Assembly: GCA_005656395.1 (NCBI GenBank)
Contig: SRSI01000050.1
Coordinates: 4,464,001 to 4,528,000, forward strand
DNA from: Strongyloides papillosus
Taxonomy: Eukaryota; Nematoda; Chromadorea; Rhabditida; Strongyloididae
DNA length: 64,000 nucleotides
Direction: 5' to 3'
A model generated the notes under the pieces. That model was not told the DNA's origin. It ran no database searches and saw only the letters and a list, made by a program, of their open reading frames with translations. The position numbers and the translations under genes are program-made. Below, piece after piece: positions 1 to 12,323 of this stretch. Each line of letters starts with the position of its first letter. Position 1 is the first letter of the stretch.

Positions 1-1881
1 CTTTGATATATCACTAACATATTCTTTTACTTTATCTTCTGAATAGGTTTTTGTATCATTTTGAGTAAAATTACTCATCATTTGATATGTTTTTTCTATC
101 GTAGCAAAATCAATTTGGGATATTTTATAAATACATTTCATTATAAGTTTATCTGTTTTGTTTCCTAATTTAAAAACAACGTCTTTACTCTTGTCCTCAA
201 AATGGTCCTTTTTTTCTCCTTTGTTGTATATTTTTGTTAGACCATTATATATAACTATTATTTGACTTAAACTAATTTGCTCAATATCCTCAGAAATTAC
301 TTTTTTGCAGGAGAAATCTATGGGAAGAGTTTCATAAGTTCTTGTTTTATCTTCTTTCATTATTATCTCTATTTCTGGTAATATCAAAAACTGTGATGGT
401 TTTATTAATTTATTTGTCATAGAATCATCCAAAATACATGAATAAAATCCATAGCCTTCAAGTGAATCCGAAGAAAAATCAAAATTATTTATATTTTTTG
501 ATTTTCCTAAGTTATTTGAAATGCTTCCCTTCACAAGAATTGGTTTATATCTAAGATTGTAGAAATCATCATTCATGTATTTTGAGTCTACATCTAACTT
601 TAATTCACAAGTGACATCAATTTTCTTTGTTTTAGCATTATCTGATAAATGATAAACATCAAATTGGTCTACTTTTTTAGGACTAAGTGATAGGAAATTA
701 TTATTCTTCAATTTTATTTTAGCAGGAACATCTCCAATTTTACCAACGCAACTAGGTTTGTGATAATCAAGAGCACTTTCCAAATTTTCATCTTTAATAC
801 GACCGTTATTACGCCCTATTGTGTAGCTTTCGTGTATCTTTTGAAAATCATAGTAGAATAAATAATGTCCAGAATATAATTGAAGCTTTTGTCCCATATA
901 TTCCATTGATTGGAAGTTTGAATTGTTATTCATACCAAGAGGACCGTATCTCCATGTGTAAGCAGGATTAATAGTATATGCTTCACATGTAATGGATCCT
1001 CCTTCATTAAATAGTAGAGATGAAAGCTCTTTAGATTCTTCTTTTTCTTCTTTAAGTTTATAACCAACTGATATACTACCAAGATTTCCAAGTTGAATAA
1101 TTTCTCCACAAGTGAAGTAATCATGGTTTTCGGATAGAGGAAGTACTGGAACATAAATATGTCGACGATCTTTTTCATCAATCACTAATCCATTACCCAC
1201 AATATTTGGGCTAGGTATAAATTTTGCTATGCTTATCTCATTAATCCACCCATAATAAGGACATGGGTATAAATAAAAATTATTTTTTGCATAAGAGGAA
1301 ACTTTAAAATATAATGAGCTCTTAATTGAATCTCCTTTAAAGCCAACATAAAATGGATATTCATAATGATCTAAATCTTTAGTACTTCCTATGTCTTTAT
1401 CATAAAAATATAAACCAATTTGACAGAAAGCCAATGAACATCGAGTTGATTTTGGATTAAATTTTTCACCTTTCAATTTATTATTGTAGTTATTTGTTTT
1501 ATCAACAAGAAAAACATTTTCCTTGAGATTTCCTGGACAAAAACTGAAAAATATTCCATGCTTCCAATGTGGGAACGTTTCGTTAATAATTGACGGAGGC
1601 ACAACAACTGCTGGTATATTTTGGCCAGCAAGGTTTCCATATACTGCTAAATTTGTCACCGTTATTTTTGATTCTGTATGTGTGATACTTATGTAAGTAT
1701 AAGAACTTGAAGAGGTATTTCCATTGTCATTTGTACTATTCAATGATTTGACAACAAATCCCATCTGATAATCATCGGTATTTTGAATACAGCTATTTTG
1801 TTCTCCATCACCATCTAAAGCTCCAAATTTATAAAAAATATTCAGAAATAGAAGGAATAAGTTCAGTCTATTAATATGCAT
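1..1881 (-). CDS. Large secreted protein, unknown family (5' part, runs off window)
   Basis: An uninterrupted reading frame of 627 codons starts at the ATG ending at 1881 and is still open at base 1, so the 3' part lies outside the window. Residues 1-22 form a hydrophobic leader (MHINRLNLFLLFLNIFYKFG), so secretion or a membrane location is likely. The body is rich in Asn, Lys, Ser and Tyr, with many N-glycosylation sequons and spaced cysteines, as in extracellular proteins. No domain I can name is evident. Such a long intronless frame in about 25% GC DNA is strong evidence that it is coding. It is divergent from the F-box gene at 2146-3272, which lies on the same strand upstream. Function not recognised. 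Confidence 0.8.
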   Translation of the reverse strand, partial: MHINRLNLFLLFLNIFYKFGALDGDGEQNSCIQNTDDYQMGFVVKSLNSTNDNGNTSSSSYTYISITHTESKITVTNLAVYGNLAGQNIPAVVVPPSIINETFPHWKHGIFFSFCPGNLKENVFLVDKTNNYNNKLKGEKFNPKSTRCSLAFCQIGLYFYDKDIGSTKDLDHYEYPFYVGFKGDSIKSSLYFKVSSYAKNNFYLYPCPYYGWINEISIAKFIPSPNIVGNGLVIDEKDRRHIYVPVLPLSENHDYFTCGEIIQLGNLGSISVGYKLKEEKEESKELSSLLFNEGGSITCEAYTINPAYTWRYGPLGMNNNSNFQSMEYMGQKLQLYSGHYLFYYDFQKIHESYTIGRNNGRIKDENLESALDYHKPSCVGKIGDVPAKIKLKNNNFLSLSPKKVDQFDVYHLSDNAKTKKIDVTCELKLDVDSKYMNDDFYNLRYKPILVKGSISNNLGKSKNINNFDFSSDSLEGYGFYSCILDDSMTNKLIKPSQFLILPEIEIIMKEDKTRTYETLPIDFSCKKVISEDIEQISLSQIIVIYNGLTKIYNKGEKKDHFEDKSKDVVFKLGNKTDKLIMKCIYKISQIDFATIEKTYQMMSNFTQNDTKTYSEDKVKEYVSDISK

Positions 1882-2145
1882 TTGAAAAAATTAACAAAAA
1901 ACTCTAATTTTTCCTTCATTTTATTTGCTCATTATATATAATTTTTTTCAAATAATTTGCTTAAGAAATATTAATAGCAAATTTTTTATAATGCTAATTA
2001 CTTAATTAAATTCATATTATCATAATTTCTATTTTAAATTACACAGAACACGTTTAGGTTTTCTGTGTACGTAATAGTGATAAATATTTTTTATAATTTA
2101 TAAAAATGACAGTTAATAAGATCAATAAATGAAGTTTGATTTAAA

Positions 2146-3272
2146 TCAACAAACATAATAAATATCATTACAATCAATGATTAAGCCATTTAAATTACAA
2201 TTTACTCTATGCTCGAATTCAAGATGAGCCTTATCATTAAGGTAATTAATATCAGAAAAAATACAAAGACCAACCATTTCTAGTTTATTTAACAAACTAT
2301 TTTCTTTTGTCTTTTTGATAGCTGAAACAAAAGATGTGGTGTTGCCAATTGTTGATGAGCTGATACGAATAGAAGATAAACACCCAGTTCCTACTGGTTC
2401 TCCCCCATTACAATGCAAATACCAATCACGTAGGACGAGACGATCACAATCAAGTTTATTCTTGACCATAATATCTCTTAGACCATCAAGTGGAAATATC
2501 GGTCTATCAAAGTCTGTACAAATTATCTTTAATTGTTTCATCCTTAAATTACATAATTCTCCTAATTGTGCCAATATTGGAGATGATTTATCAGCATGTA
2601 ATTCAATATTTACCTCAAGATTTTTGTACTTATTCAAAAAAATCATTAGTAATGTTGAAATGTTTTGTATTTGAGATTGTTTAACGTGTGCTTGAAATGT
2701 TAGACAATGTAAGTTCTTTAAATATTATAATAAAAAAATCTATATTATTGTTTTACTTACAGAAAATAGTCTATCCTCAATTTTTTTTAGATTTTCAAGA
2801 TCATTATCTTCACAATTGGTGACAACAATCCATAGATTTTGTGTGTTTGGAAAATACTTGTATCTACCTTCTTTATGAAGTAGATTGACACGATGAATAT
2901 TGGTAAAGAAATTCAAATCAGCTGTTAATCTTTCAAGAGAGTTTTGTGATCTCCTTACAATCCCTGCTATAAATTCATATGAATCTTTTTGACATGTTAT
3001 TGTAAGTCTTTTTAATGCTGGTTGTTGGATTATTTGTACTTCACAATTTGAGAGCTTTAAACAATAATAAAAAAAAGATAATATTTTTACTGATTTACCT
3101 GTTCAATGACAATTTCGTGAATATCCTGTTTCATCGTCCTCAAAACTAAATTTTGCCATCTTTTGCAAACTAATTCACAATTTAATAGATCTTCATATAA
3201 TAAATAAGAAAAAACACGTCTTAAAATGATATCTGGCAAGTTTGGTATAACAATAAAAGGTCTATTTCTCAT
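2146..3272 (-). CDS. F-box protein, three exons
   Basis: Joined exons 3272-3099, 3054-2761 and 2715-2146 give 345 residues, all junctions phase 0, with GTAAAT and GTAAGT donors and TTTAAAG acceptors. Residues about 8-50 are an F-box: the LPDIILRRVFSYL start and the CELVCKRWQNLV end match the Skp1-binding consensus. The remainder has leucine/isoleucine-rich segments with periodic cysteines, as in nematode F-box substrate-recognition regions (FTH/FBD-like or degenerate LRR). By family it would be the substrate adaptor of an SCF ubiquitin ligase; substrates are unknown. Such genes form large, fast-evolving families in nematodes, so no one-to-one orthologue is claimed. Introns are 44 and 45 bp. 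Confidence 0.85.
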
Positions 3273-4283
3273 AATTTACCTGAAAAAATAATAAATAAAA
3301 ATAGCAATTTTGTAAAAATAATAGAATACATCAGAAAAGAAATAATTAAAATTTCCAATCTTATAGAAGGTACTTAAAAAATTTGTTAAAAAAAGTCTTG
3401 AAAATGATACAAGTGTGTTAAGCACTTCTAGTGAAAATAAAACTAAAGTGATATGAAATGTTAATAATTGTGAGGATAAAGGAAAGATAAATATATATTA
3501 AACAATAGGTTAAGCTTAAAACTTGACTTTATTTATAAGAATATAAATATATGTATGCTATACCAACTTTTATACATCATCTTATGACAACATATCAAAT
3601 CTAGCTTTCATTAGTCATATGAAAAATATAATAGTTAGGAGAAAAAAATACTTTTAATTGTAAGAAATTATTTAATTGCTTCAAAAAACGCATTAAATAA
3701 ACATTATGCAACCAATGATTAGATTTTTATTATTTTAATGACATCAAAATAACATTTATCATATTTAAACTTTTATTTAGCTAAAGTAAAGTTTTAATTT
3801 TATATAAATCGTAACTTTTTACATATTTTTTTTATAACTAATTTAATTATTACTATTGAAAAAATATCAATAGAATCTATTATCATGTATTCCTCCTCTT
3901 CATCTTATTATAGAACTTAAATATCATAAAATAAATATATTTCATTTTTTCCACTTCAATGTAACATGTATTTATTTGTTTTACATTTTTAAAAGTTTAA
4001 ATATCAAAAAGAAATTAAAGTTCTTTAAAGACAAAGAAAAAAATATATTTCCCGAGAAAGTTTAATAATTAATTTGCTCATTAAAAATTAGTCATCAGTA
4101 TATTTAACAAATGGTAAAAACTATCGAAGAATTATTGTGTTTTATACAATTACAAAAACTTTCCTGTATTTTACGTGTGGAATATGATGATAAGATTGTC
4201 AAAATAATCCCTAATAAATTTTTCCAAATATTTTTGTTATATGATTCTTAATGAGATTATGTAAATAGATCAAATGAAAATTA
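3273..4283. other. Intergenic region with upstream block shared across the PAL array
   Basis: No gene is seen. From about 3700 the sequence (for example a stretch reading ATGATTAGATTTTTATTATT) recurs before other array members at about 9440, 11740, 16930 and 19250. About 600 bp of upstream DNA was therefore duplicated together with the genes. The part before 3700 holds only AT-rich sequence. Confidence 0.6.
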
Positions 4284-4294
4284 TATAAAGTACC
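4284..4294 (+). promoter_or_regulatory. Conserved TATA-like box of PAL1
   Basis: TATAAAGTACC lies 51 bp before the PAL1 ATG. The same element, with one or two changes, stands 45-47 bp before the start of PAL2 to PAL7, in otherwise variable AT-rich DNA. The fixed position favours a core promoter. By analogy a TSS 25-30 bp downstream would leave a 5' UTR of only about 20 nt. Confidence 0.6.
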
Positions 4295-4334
4295 TAAAAA
4301 ATATAATCTTTTATATATTTTATTTATAAAAATT

Positions 4335-5521
4335 ATGAAGCGAACAGAGTTATTATTTTTTTTAATTCTTGTATATTTTACCATAACCAATCATGTAAGT
4401 TTATAATTTTTACTTAAATTTTTGATTTGTATCTCAGAATGTCATTGGAAAGAAAAAAAGTAGTGGTAGTAAGAATAAAAAATCTTCATCAACCGCTTAT
4501 GTAACTTCAATGAATAAATTAATTGAATACTACATTCCTAAAACTTTGAATGAAGAAGTTATCACAGATGCTCATAATCTAATGCAAAATGTATCATGCT
4601 TAAACTTTACCAGAACTCTTGATGGTGGAAATTTAAATGCTACAGTATTTAGGTGGCAAGAGTTATGCCATGCCAGTGTGGAAATCGCTAATAACCATAT
4701 TGTTTATACTATCAATATGAATGCTGATTGTGAAGATAAAAGTAGAATATCAAAAATGATTTTTTGGAGTGCTAACATGAGGTATCAGATAAATAATTGT
4801 ATTAAGGATAAACCAAAATATCAACAAGGCAGCATTCAAGAAGTTATGATTAAAGATATATTAGATAAGACTAAATGTAAAATTTAAAAACCATTTGAAG
4901 CAAATGCAACATTAAATGCTTATTTTTTGAAATTTTTCAGTTCAGTACCAAAAGGAAAAGAAGGTATTGAATATGATCACTTTGAACACAAGGATTATTC
5001 TAAAGATATTTCATTCTCTGCCATCAAAGATTTAAATCAAAAGATTTGCTCTGATAGTTGTAAAGGCTATCCTTACACTAAATGCTTTAATTATGGAATG
5101 AGATATCCAAAAGAATGTCCTCAAATGTACATGCCCATTTTTCTTTGAGGGAAAATATTGTGGTGAATATACGAAATCAAAGGATAAATGTGGACCTGCT
5201 CTAATAATAGCCGGTAGCTATACAAGAAAGATAACTTTGGATTTTAAATCAGAATGCTACTATCGCATTAAACCTAAACATAAAAATAGAAAAATTGTTG
5301 TAAGATTCAAACCACATGATCATTTTAAATATGACTGTAGATCACCGAAGCTCCTTGAAGCTAGACATTTCCAAGATAAATCCAAGGTAGGAGTAATTCC
5401 ATGTGGAAATATAAAAAGTTTTGCTGTAAAATCAAAAAAAAGCAAAGATGTTTTGGTATATCATAGAAAGATAGAAGAAAGTTTAAAGATTACTATGGAA
5501 TACAAACTCGTTGTATGTTAG
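4335..5521 (+). pseudogene. PAL1: astacin-like pseudoprotease, one nonsense and one frameshift
   Basis: Exon 1 (4335-4394) encodes a 20-residue signal peptide (MKRTELLFFLILVYFTITNH). Exon 2 starts at 4438, phase 0, with a Lys/Ser-rich linker. The astacin-like domain has the NxxIEY start and the CLNFTR segment. Where astacins have HExxH this copy reads SKMIF. An in-frame TAA at 4885-4887 interrupts the frame, which then continues unchanged through the EGF-like module. An extra base at about 5121-5126 (CCTCAAATGT) shifts the frame within the EGF core. After that shift the CPFFF EGF core and a CUB-like module end at 5521. Only two lesions in 1.1 kb means it died recently or contains assembly errors. 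The most divergent of PAL1-PAL4. Confidence 0.75.
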
Positions 5522-7210
5522 TAACCACAAAACTTATGGGAAAATGAAGAGAATTGAATCAAATTCACAATAAAGTAAAAATATTATTGAATATATTCAA
5601 TATGATTAAATTAAAACAACTTCGCTTGTGCGTCATGCTTGTAGATTTAAAATAAAATATTTTACTTCCCATCTTGTTTAAAGTGTTGACAAAAAATTCC
5701 TTTTAATAAATGCTAAATAAGAAATTAAAAATTCCATGTATTTTGAAAAGTTTCACTTTATAGATATGAATTTTCACTTCATATTTAGTGTTCATGTATC
5801 ACTCAATTACGTTGATTTGTTAATAATACCTATAATGTTTATTTGATTATTAAGTTGTTTTTATAAAATCTAAAAGAGCACCAGAAATCAAGTAAAATTC
5901 TATTAAAAAACAAATAACTCAAAAATTGAAAACTAATTTTTTATCGAATACATTTAGAGATATTAAGAAATGTTTATAGATTCAAGCATTAGTAAACGTA
6001 CAATTGCTTACCTCATTTTCTAATATTAAAACTCATTTTTCATTTTTGAATTATATAAATTCTTATTATTTGTTTTAAGTTTCCTTGAGTTTCATTTAGT
6101 TTACCATTCTTAAGATTATTTACCAACAAAAATTAATTCTTATGAAGTATTTTCAAAATTACATATTTCATAAGATAATAATACACAAAAAAATGGGAAA
6201 CATTTTGACAAATCTATCTAAAATGCAATAAAAATTCCCATGTGTTAAAAAAATCAACATTTATTCAAATTTTAAAATTATGAAGCGACAGTAAAAATGT
6301 TTTAAACGATGAAAAATATTAGGTTGTCGCAATATTTTGCTGTTTTTTAACAACATTACATATGTTTTATATTTTAAGTAATGTAACTTCTATTTAATCT
6401 TAATGTTTTTGATATAATGCTAATCTATGGATCTAATTTTCCTTCTAATATAAATAAAATACGCTGTTATAACTCATTTTCGTGTAAAGTTGTTAAGTTT
6501 TAACAAAAATCATTGTCCTAAACAATCCACTAGCATCAATAAATATAAAAAATACATAATAATAATAACAAAAGCCAAAAATTATTATTTAACCACACAA
6601 AGCATTAATAATTAAAAATATTTTTTTACTATTTGTTCCTATATTAAGCCTAAATATGTTGAAGATATTTTTTACTAAAGATGAAAATCCACATAATATT
6701 ATAACTTTTAGTAGATTTAATTTCTTAAATAGGACCAATAAAGTTACTAAAATAATTTTTCAACCTTCAGAAGGACGTAATTTTATAGTAAAAAGTGTAA
6801 TTATTAATATAACTGAAACTATTAAAACTTATTAATAAAAATATTTTGGTATATTCAGAATTGATTTTTATAAAAGCATTTATAATCTTACATAAAATTA
6901 AATTCTAATTTTATATTTAAAAAAAGTGTTGTAGAAGACAATCTAAGTTTTAAAATACCATTAATATAATAAAAAATAGAAACTTATTATAATAACTACT
7001 TAATTACTGCTTTAACTTTTAAGTACGATATAATTGCGATAAAATTAGTTGCAAATCAAAAAATTCAAATTTTAATGGGTGGAACAAATTCATTACATTC
7101 TGCGCGAAAATGCTTCCAATTTTTTTTGTGTGTAAAATTCGAATCAACATTCAAATATTTTAATTATGTGATTCTTAATGTGATCATGAAAGTACACTAA
7201 ATGGAAATTA
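5522..7210. other. Intergenic AT-rich region between PAL1 and PAL2
   Basis: No supported gene. A 59-codon frame at 6656-6835 (starting MLKIFFTKDENP) has no signal peptide, no splice context and no family I recognise, so it is not annotated. The last 100 bp carry the conserved array promoter region. Confidence 0.5.
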
Positions 7211-7221
7211 TATAAAGTAAC
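7211..7221 (+). promoter_or_regulatory. Conserved TATA-like box of PAL2
   Basis: TATAAAGTAAC lies 47 bp before the PAL2 ATG, at the same offset as in the other array members. Confidence 0.55.
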
Positions 7222-7257
7222 AAAAATGAAACATTTTTACATTTTTTCCATAAAATA

Positions 7258-8456
7258 ATGAAGCGATTAGAATTATTATTTTTGATAATTCTTGTATATT
7301 TTACTATAACTAACAATGTATGTTTTCAATTTTTTCTTTAATTTTTAATGTGCAATTTAGAGTGTTCTTTCTAAAAAACCGAAGAAAAAGAAGCCTTCTA
7401 AAACTCCCACTAATTCTTTTGTTATGAATAAAAAAAATTAAATATTCCATTCAGAAAACTTTAAAGTATGCAGGGGATATCAGGTTCTATCATGGATTAT
7501 TTGAAAATGAGACGTGTATTAATTTTATTGAATCTGATGTTGCTTCATTAATCACTGCAACACTTATTAAATGGGGTGATAAATGTAGTGTTAGTGCAGA
7601 TTTAGTTGGTGGAGATATTGCTTATACCATTAATGTAAACAAAGAATGTAATGACAGAGATAGATTTCTAAAATTAATTTATTGGTCTGTTGAATTGAGG
7701 TATCAATTTACTAAGTGCCTTGAAAGTGATCGTCACTATAGACCAGGACACATAAAAGAACATACGATGCAAGACGTACTAAAAAAATATAAATGCAAAA
7801 TTGATGCACTAGGTGAAGCAGAACAAGAAATTAATCGTTTTCAGGTAATAATTTCAATCAAGAAAAGTCCTAAAAAAAGTGGTGTTGAGCCCGCAGATTT
7901 GGAACAAAGAGATTATAATAAGGAACTTTCATTTAATAATCTTATTTACCTAAATAAACAAATCTGTTCAAACAGTTGTAAAGATAAAAAATATTCCCGT
8001 AAAAAATGTTATAATTATGGATTCAAGAAAAGCAAAAATTGTTATGTATGTATTTGCCCTTTTTTTTATACAGGAAAATATTGTAAAGATTATATGAAAC
8101 CAAAAAAAACTCATTATTGCCCAAAATCATATTTAAAATCATCTTCAACCACAAAAACTTTAATTTTAGATTTAAAAGCAGAATGTTATTACATTATAAA
8201 GCCTTCTTCAACTAAATATAAAAAAGTTAAAGTAAAATTTGAACCCATTGGTAAACCTATTCACTGGAAATGTAGTCTCGGTAAAATTCTTGAAGTTAAA
8301 TATAAAAAAGACAAATCTATAGATGGAGTAATGCCTTGTGGACATATGAGAAACTTTACAGTAACAGCAGATAAAGGTACAACTGTCTTGGTATATCACG
8401 ATAGAATAGGTACGGACTTTCAAATCAAAATGGAATACAAAGAAATAAGAGCTTAG
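7258..8456 (+). pseudogene. PAL2: astacin-like pseudoprotease with a single homopolymer frameshift
   Basis: Exon 1 (7258-7317) encodes the signal peptide MKRLELLFLIILVYFTITNN; exon 2 starts at 7361. The frame is broken once: the A8 run at 7430-7437 is one base longer than the array consensus needs. After it a continuous frame runs to 8456. That frame carries the astacin-like part (CINF, then LKLIY where HExxH should be), the EGF-like module (paired cysteines and CPFFYTGKYC) and the CUB-like module (AECYYIIKP, MPCGHMRNFTV, LVYHDRIG). Because the only lesion is a homopolymer indel, PAL2 could be functional if this is a sequencing error. Its 3' half and downstream DNA are nearly identical to those of PAL5. 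Confidence 0.75.
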
Positions 8457-10017
8457 AAATTTTAAATTTCATAAATCGATAGAAATTTCGATTATATTTA
8501 AAAAATAAATAAAATTTATCTATTCGAAGTAAAAGAAATTATGAATTAACTTAGCTCTATACGATTCTTATGTATGAAAAAGTTCAGTTTATTTTATTAA
8601 TTATTGTGAGACTTTTTTTTATAAAATTTTTTTACAATAAATAAAAATTAAGAAACTAAAAATTTCTTATATTTAAAAAAAACTTTATACTTTATATTGT
8701 ATGAAATAGTTTAAAATAAAAATATATAAAGAAAATTATCACTTAACACATATTTTTCTAAATAAGTTCGAACGGTTTTGAAGTAATATTTGTACTCCTT
8801 AAACAAAAAAACCGTACTATTAAAGTTATCTAAATTTTCATATGGTAAAATTTGTTTTTGAGAATGCTTGACATCATATTCACAACTGATTAATCATTTA
8901 ATCATGTGAATCTGTTAGTGATCAGTAGACTATTAAAGTAGTTGATCTTTAATATTAGAACTGATAAAAATTTTAGTACGAATGCAAATATATTTATATT
9001 TTACTCATTTAAGCACTTGATATGATGTTACTTCTTCTTCCTTAAATTACTTATATTTTTCTTGATTGAAGTTGCTTCAAGAAACATCATTAATTTAGTG
9101 TATTGTTGATTGCTTAGCAATATTCGTTTGAGGCATTTGTAATTTCTTTAAAATCAAATTTATTGAATTCTTTATTGCTAATATTGTTTGTAAATAATTT
9201 CCAAAAAGTTTGAAAATATAAAAAAACTACAAATAAAAATTGACAGAATTGTCTAACTGAAAATTACTTTATATATTTCAATATCTGTATTTGAACAATT
9301 CTAAAAAGTTAAACAAAATACTTTGAAAAATTATTTGAAAAGGAAGCATTTTTTTATTTTTCAAAATAAAATTCACATTAAGTACTATCTACCTTGTCTT
9401 TTTGTATAATTCAAAAATTGATGTGTATAAATTAAGATTAATGATTAAATTTTTATTATTTCAATGATCACAAAAAAACAACTGTACATTTTGTTTTTTA
9501 GTTTTATAGAATACAAACTTTCTATGCTACTTTTACGAGAACATTTTAAATTTCGTAAAAATGATAATGTTTTATTAAAACTTTTTAAAAAATTAAAAAA
9601 ATTGTAGTTGAAAAAATGAATATTACAATTTACTCTTATTTCCCCTTTAGATTATGAATAATAATTAGTTTAAACAACACTTTATTGCCTTTGTACATTA
9701 AAAATTATTAAATATCAAGAGAGAAAGCAATATAGAACTTTTTATATGCTTAAAACAAGCTGATAGAAAAATAGATTTTATTCAATATTCCTTAACTTTA
9801 TATGATCATATCACATTAGTTTATATCGATAACTTCTATAATTTGAAAATAGTGAAGCGGTATCAAAAAAAATATTTTTGTATAATTATTAGAAAGTTTC
9901 CGTATTTTTCATACGAAATCTATTAATACAAGGTTGTCAAAATAATTATAAATTTTTTCAAATATTTTGATTATATGATGCTTAATATGATTATGTAAAT
10001 ACATCAGATAAAAGTTA
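8457..10017. other. Intergenic region, left arm of the segmental duplication
   Basis: No gene seen. The stretch aligns along its length with 15944-17514 (both start AGAAATTTTAAATTTCATAA and share the ATCATTTAATCATGTGA block). It is the spacer of duplicated block A. Confidence 0.65.
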
Positions 10018-10062
10018 TATAAAGTATCTAAAATATTATTTTCATATATTTTTTAAAAAAAT

Positions 10063-11233
10063 ATGAAGCAAATAAAGTTATTATTTTTTTTAATTCTTGT
10101 ATATTTTACTATAACTAACAACGTATGTTTCCATTTAGATTTTTATTTTTAATGTTTAATTTAGAATGTTCTTTCTAAAAAATGCAAGAAAAAAAAGTCA
10201 TCTAAGCCTTCCAAACCTTTCAGTGATTCTTTTGTTATGAATACAACTGTCGAATATTTTCTTCAGAGCGGTTTGAAGGATGCAAGGAAAATCGAATATT
10301 TTGTTGAGTTATTTGAAAAAGCGGCATGTTCAAATTTTGTTGAAATACATAATGAAATAGTCCTAAATGCAATATTTTTTAAATAGGATACCTTATGTGC
10401 GGCTTCGGCAGAGTTAACTCAAAGACATATGACTTATTTCATTGATGTCAATGATTCTTGCATTAAAAGGGATATGATTCTAAAGTTAATTTATTTGAGT
10501 ATGGATTTAAGATATGAATTCGCTAAATGTTCAGGAAAAGATCAAGGAAATATTACAGCAAGGTATATGGGAGATATAATAACGAATTATAAATGCCATT
10601 TTTTCATGAATTCACGCGAACATATAGATTTTCGTTTACGAACGTTTGTAGTATCCTCTTTGCCTAAAAATTATTCATTAACAAGCAATATAGATCTTAG
10701 TACCTTGGAACAAAGAAATTACGCTACAGAACTTCCATTTCTTGAGCTTAAAGCATTTAATAAAAAAATCTACAGAGATGGATGTAAAAATCATCCTTGT
10801 GGTACTTTTAGTAATAATGGATTTAGAAGCCCAAATAATTATGATTATTATACATGCCCCACTTTTTTTACTGGAGGAAATTGTGAAAAGTTAGAGTTAC
10901 CAAGAAAACCAGAAGAATGTGGACCTCAAACCATTAAAACCGAAAAAAAACCAAAGACACAACCTATAGATATAAATACAGATTGTTATTACAATATTCA
11001 ACCTTATCATAAAACAAAACAAGTTCAAGTAAAATTTACACCTATTGGTGAAGCTATTCACTGGCCGTGCACTTCCGGTAAAATTCTTGAAGTTAAGTAT
11101 GACAAAGATAAATCTAAAGATGGAATAATGCCATGTGGAAAAATGACAAATTTTACTGTTAAAGGGAGTAAAGTTTCAAACTTCTAAAATATCCACGACA
11201 TTTAAAATGCAAATTGAAATCAAAGCATTTTAA
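10063..11233 (+). pseudogene. PAL3: astacin-like pseudoprotease, nonsense codon and truncated CUB
   Basis: Exon 1 is 10063-10122 (signal peptide), with a conserved phase-0 intron; exon 2 starts at 10165. A TAG at 10384-10386 replaces what is probably TGG (PAL2 reads KWGDKC here) and the same frame resumes directly. The astacin-like part reads LKLIY at the HExxH position. The EGF-like module has lost some of the cysteines kept in PAL6 (NHPCGTFSNNGF). The frame ends early at 11187, after a deletion in the last CUB strand; homology to the PAL6 end continues to 11233. The closest relative is PAL6. TATAAAGTATC at 10018-10028 is the matching promoter box. Confidence 0.75.
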
Positions 11234-12278
11234 AACTCTAAAACTTATGGAGATTTAAAGAACTTCTAAAAACATTGTTTAACAATAAATAAAACTAATT
11301 TTGACTATATTTAGTATTAAAATTACAAACTAACTTTAATAGAGACGTATCGATCGTAGATCAAACCACAACCACATCTTCTTTTACTATGCGTAAGATT
11401 TTTCAGGAATATTTTTCACAATAAATACTAAATAAATTGCCAAAAATCTCGGTTTTTAGATTGAATCGATTATGTTTAAAGATGCGTATTCATTTAACAA
11501 TATAATTGCTCTGCTGAGATGTCTACCTTTATAATTATAAATTTTCAAAGTTTTTTGTGTCTTCTTTTTTGGATTTCACGAAATTTTTATTTACATGAAT
11601 CCGTGAATGACATCCATTTTGTTGATTGATATCGTATATACTTTTTGTAGAATAAGTTGATTTTAGTTTCACCTAAAAGTTCAAAATTAAATACACTTTT
11701 GTTAAAAAAAACTTAAAATTGCAGTAAATAATCTTTATGATATCAATTATTTAATTTTTTTTTTAAATAATCTTGAGAAAAAGTTTATAATTCTCGAGAT
11801 CTTATTTGGATTTTTTTCCGGAGATATATTTGAAATGATATCATTTAAACCATGAAAAATAAATTTTTTTCTCAATTTCTTATGTTAAAAATTTCTAAGT
11901 TCCTAAGAAGTAGCTGAGCATCAAATTTTGTGTGATGGGGATAAATAAGCGATTAAATAAACTTCAACTAGCAATACCAAAGATTTTAGAATCGTACTAT
12001 ATTAAAGAATATTTTAGATATTAGTTTATCATTTAAAGATAAAACTTCACAGAAGGTTTAATAATTAATTTATTTATCTAAAATTAGTTATTTTTTATAT
12101 GGGAATAAAAGGAAAATTCTTTGGAAAAATCTTGAAATATTGTTATTGATTACTTATTGTCTTTTAACCATTGAAATATGTCAACAGAAGTTTGATAAAA
12201 TATTTACTGGAAATTTTTAATGTTATTATTATGTGAATGTTTTTAATGAAATTGTGTAAATATAAAAAATAATATTAA
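11234..12278. other. Intergenic region between PAL3 and PAL4
   Basis: No gene seen. It aligns with 18742-19844 (shared AACAATAAATAAAAC just after the gene, CACAATAAATACTAAA further on, and the common block of about 600 bp before the start). Confidence 0.6.
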
Positions 12279-12323
12279 TATAAAGTACCAATAGTATATC
12301 ACTTTTACTAATTTAAAAAATTA

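Noticed and set aside
6656..6835. 59-codon plus frame beginning MLKIFF
   Set aside because: Too short, with no leader, no homology and no promoter of the array type.
8208..8423. Antisense frame within PAL2
   Set aside because: It mirrors the CUB-like coding strand; the sense strand has conserved cysteines.
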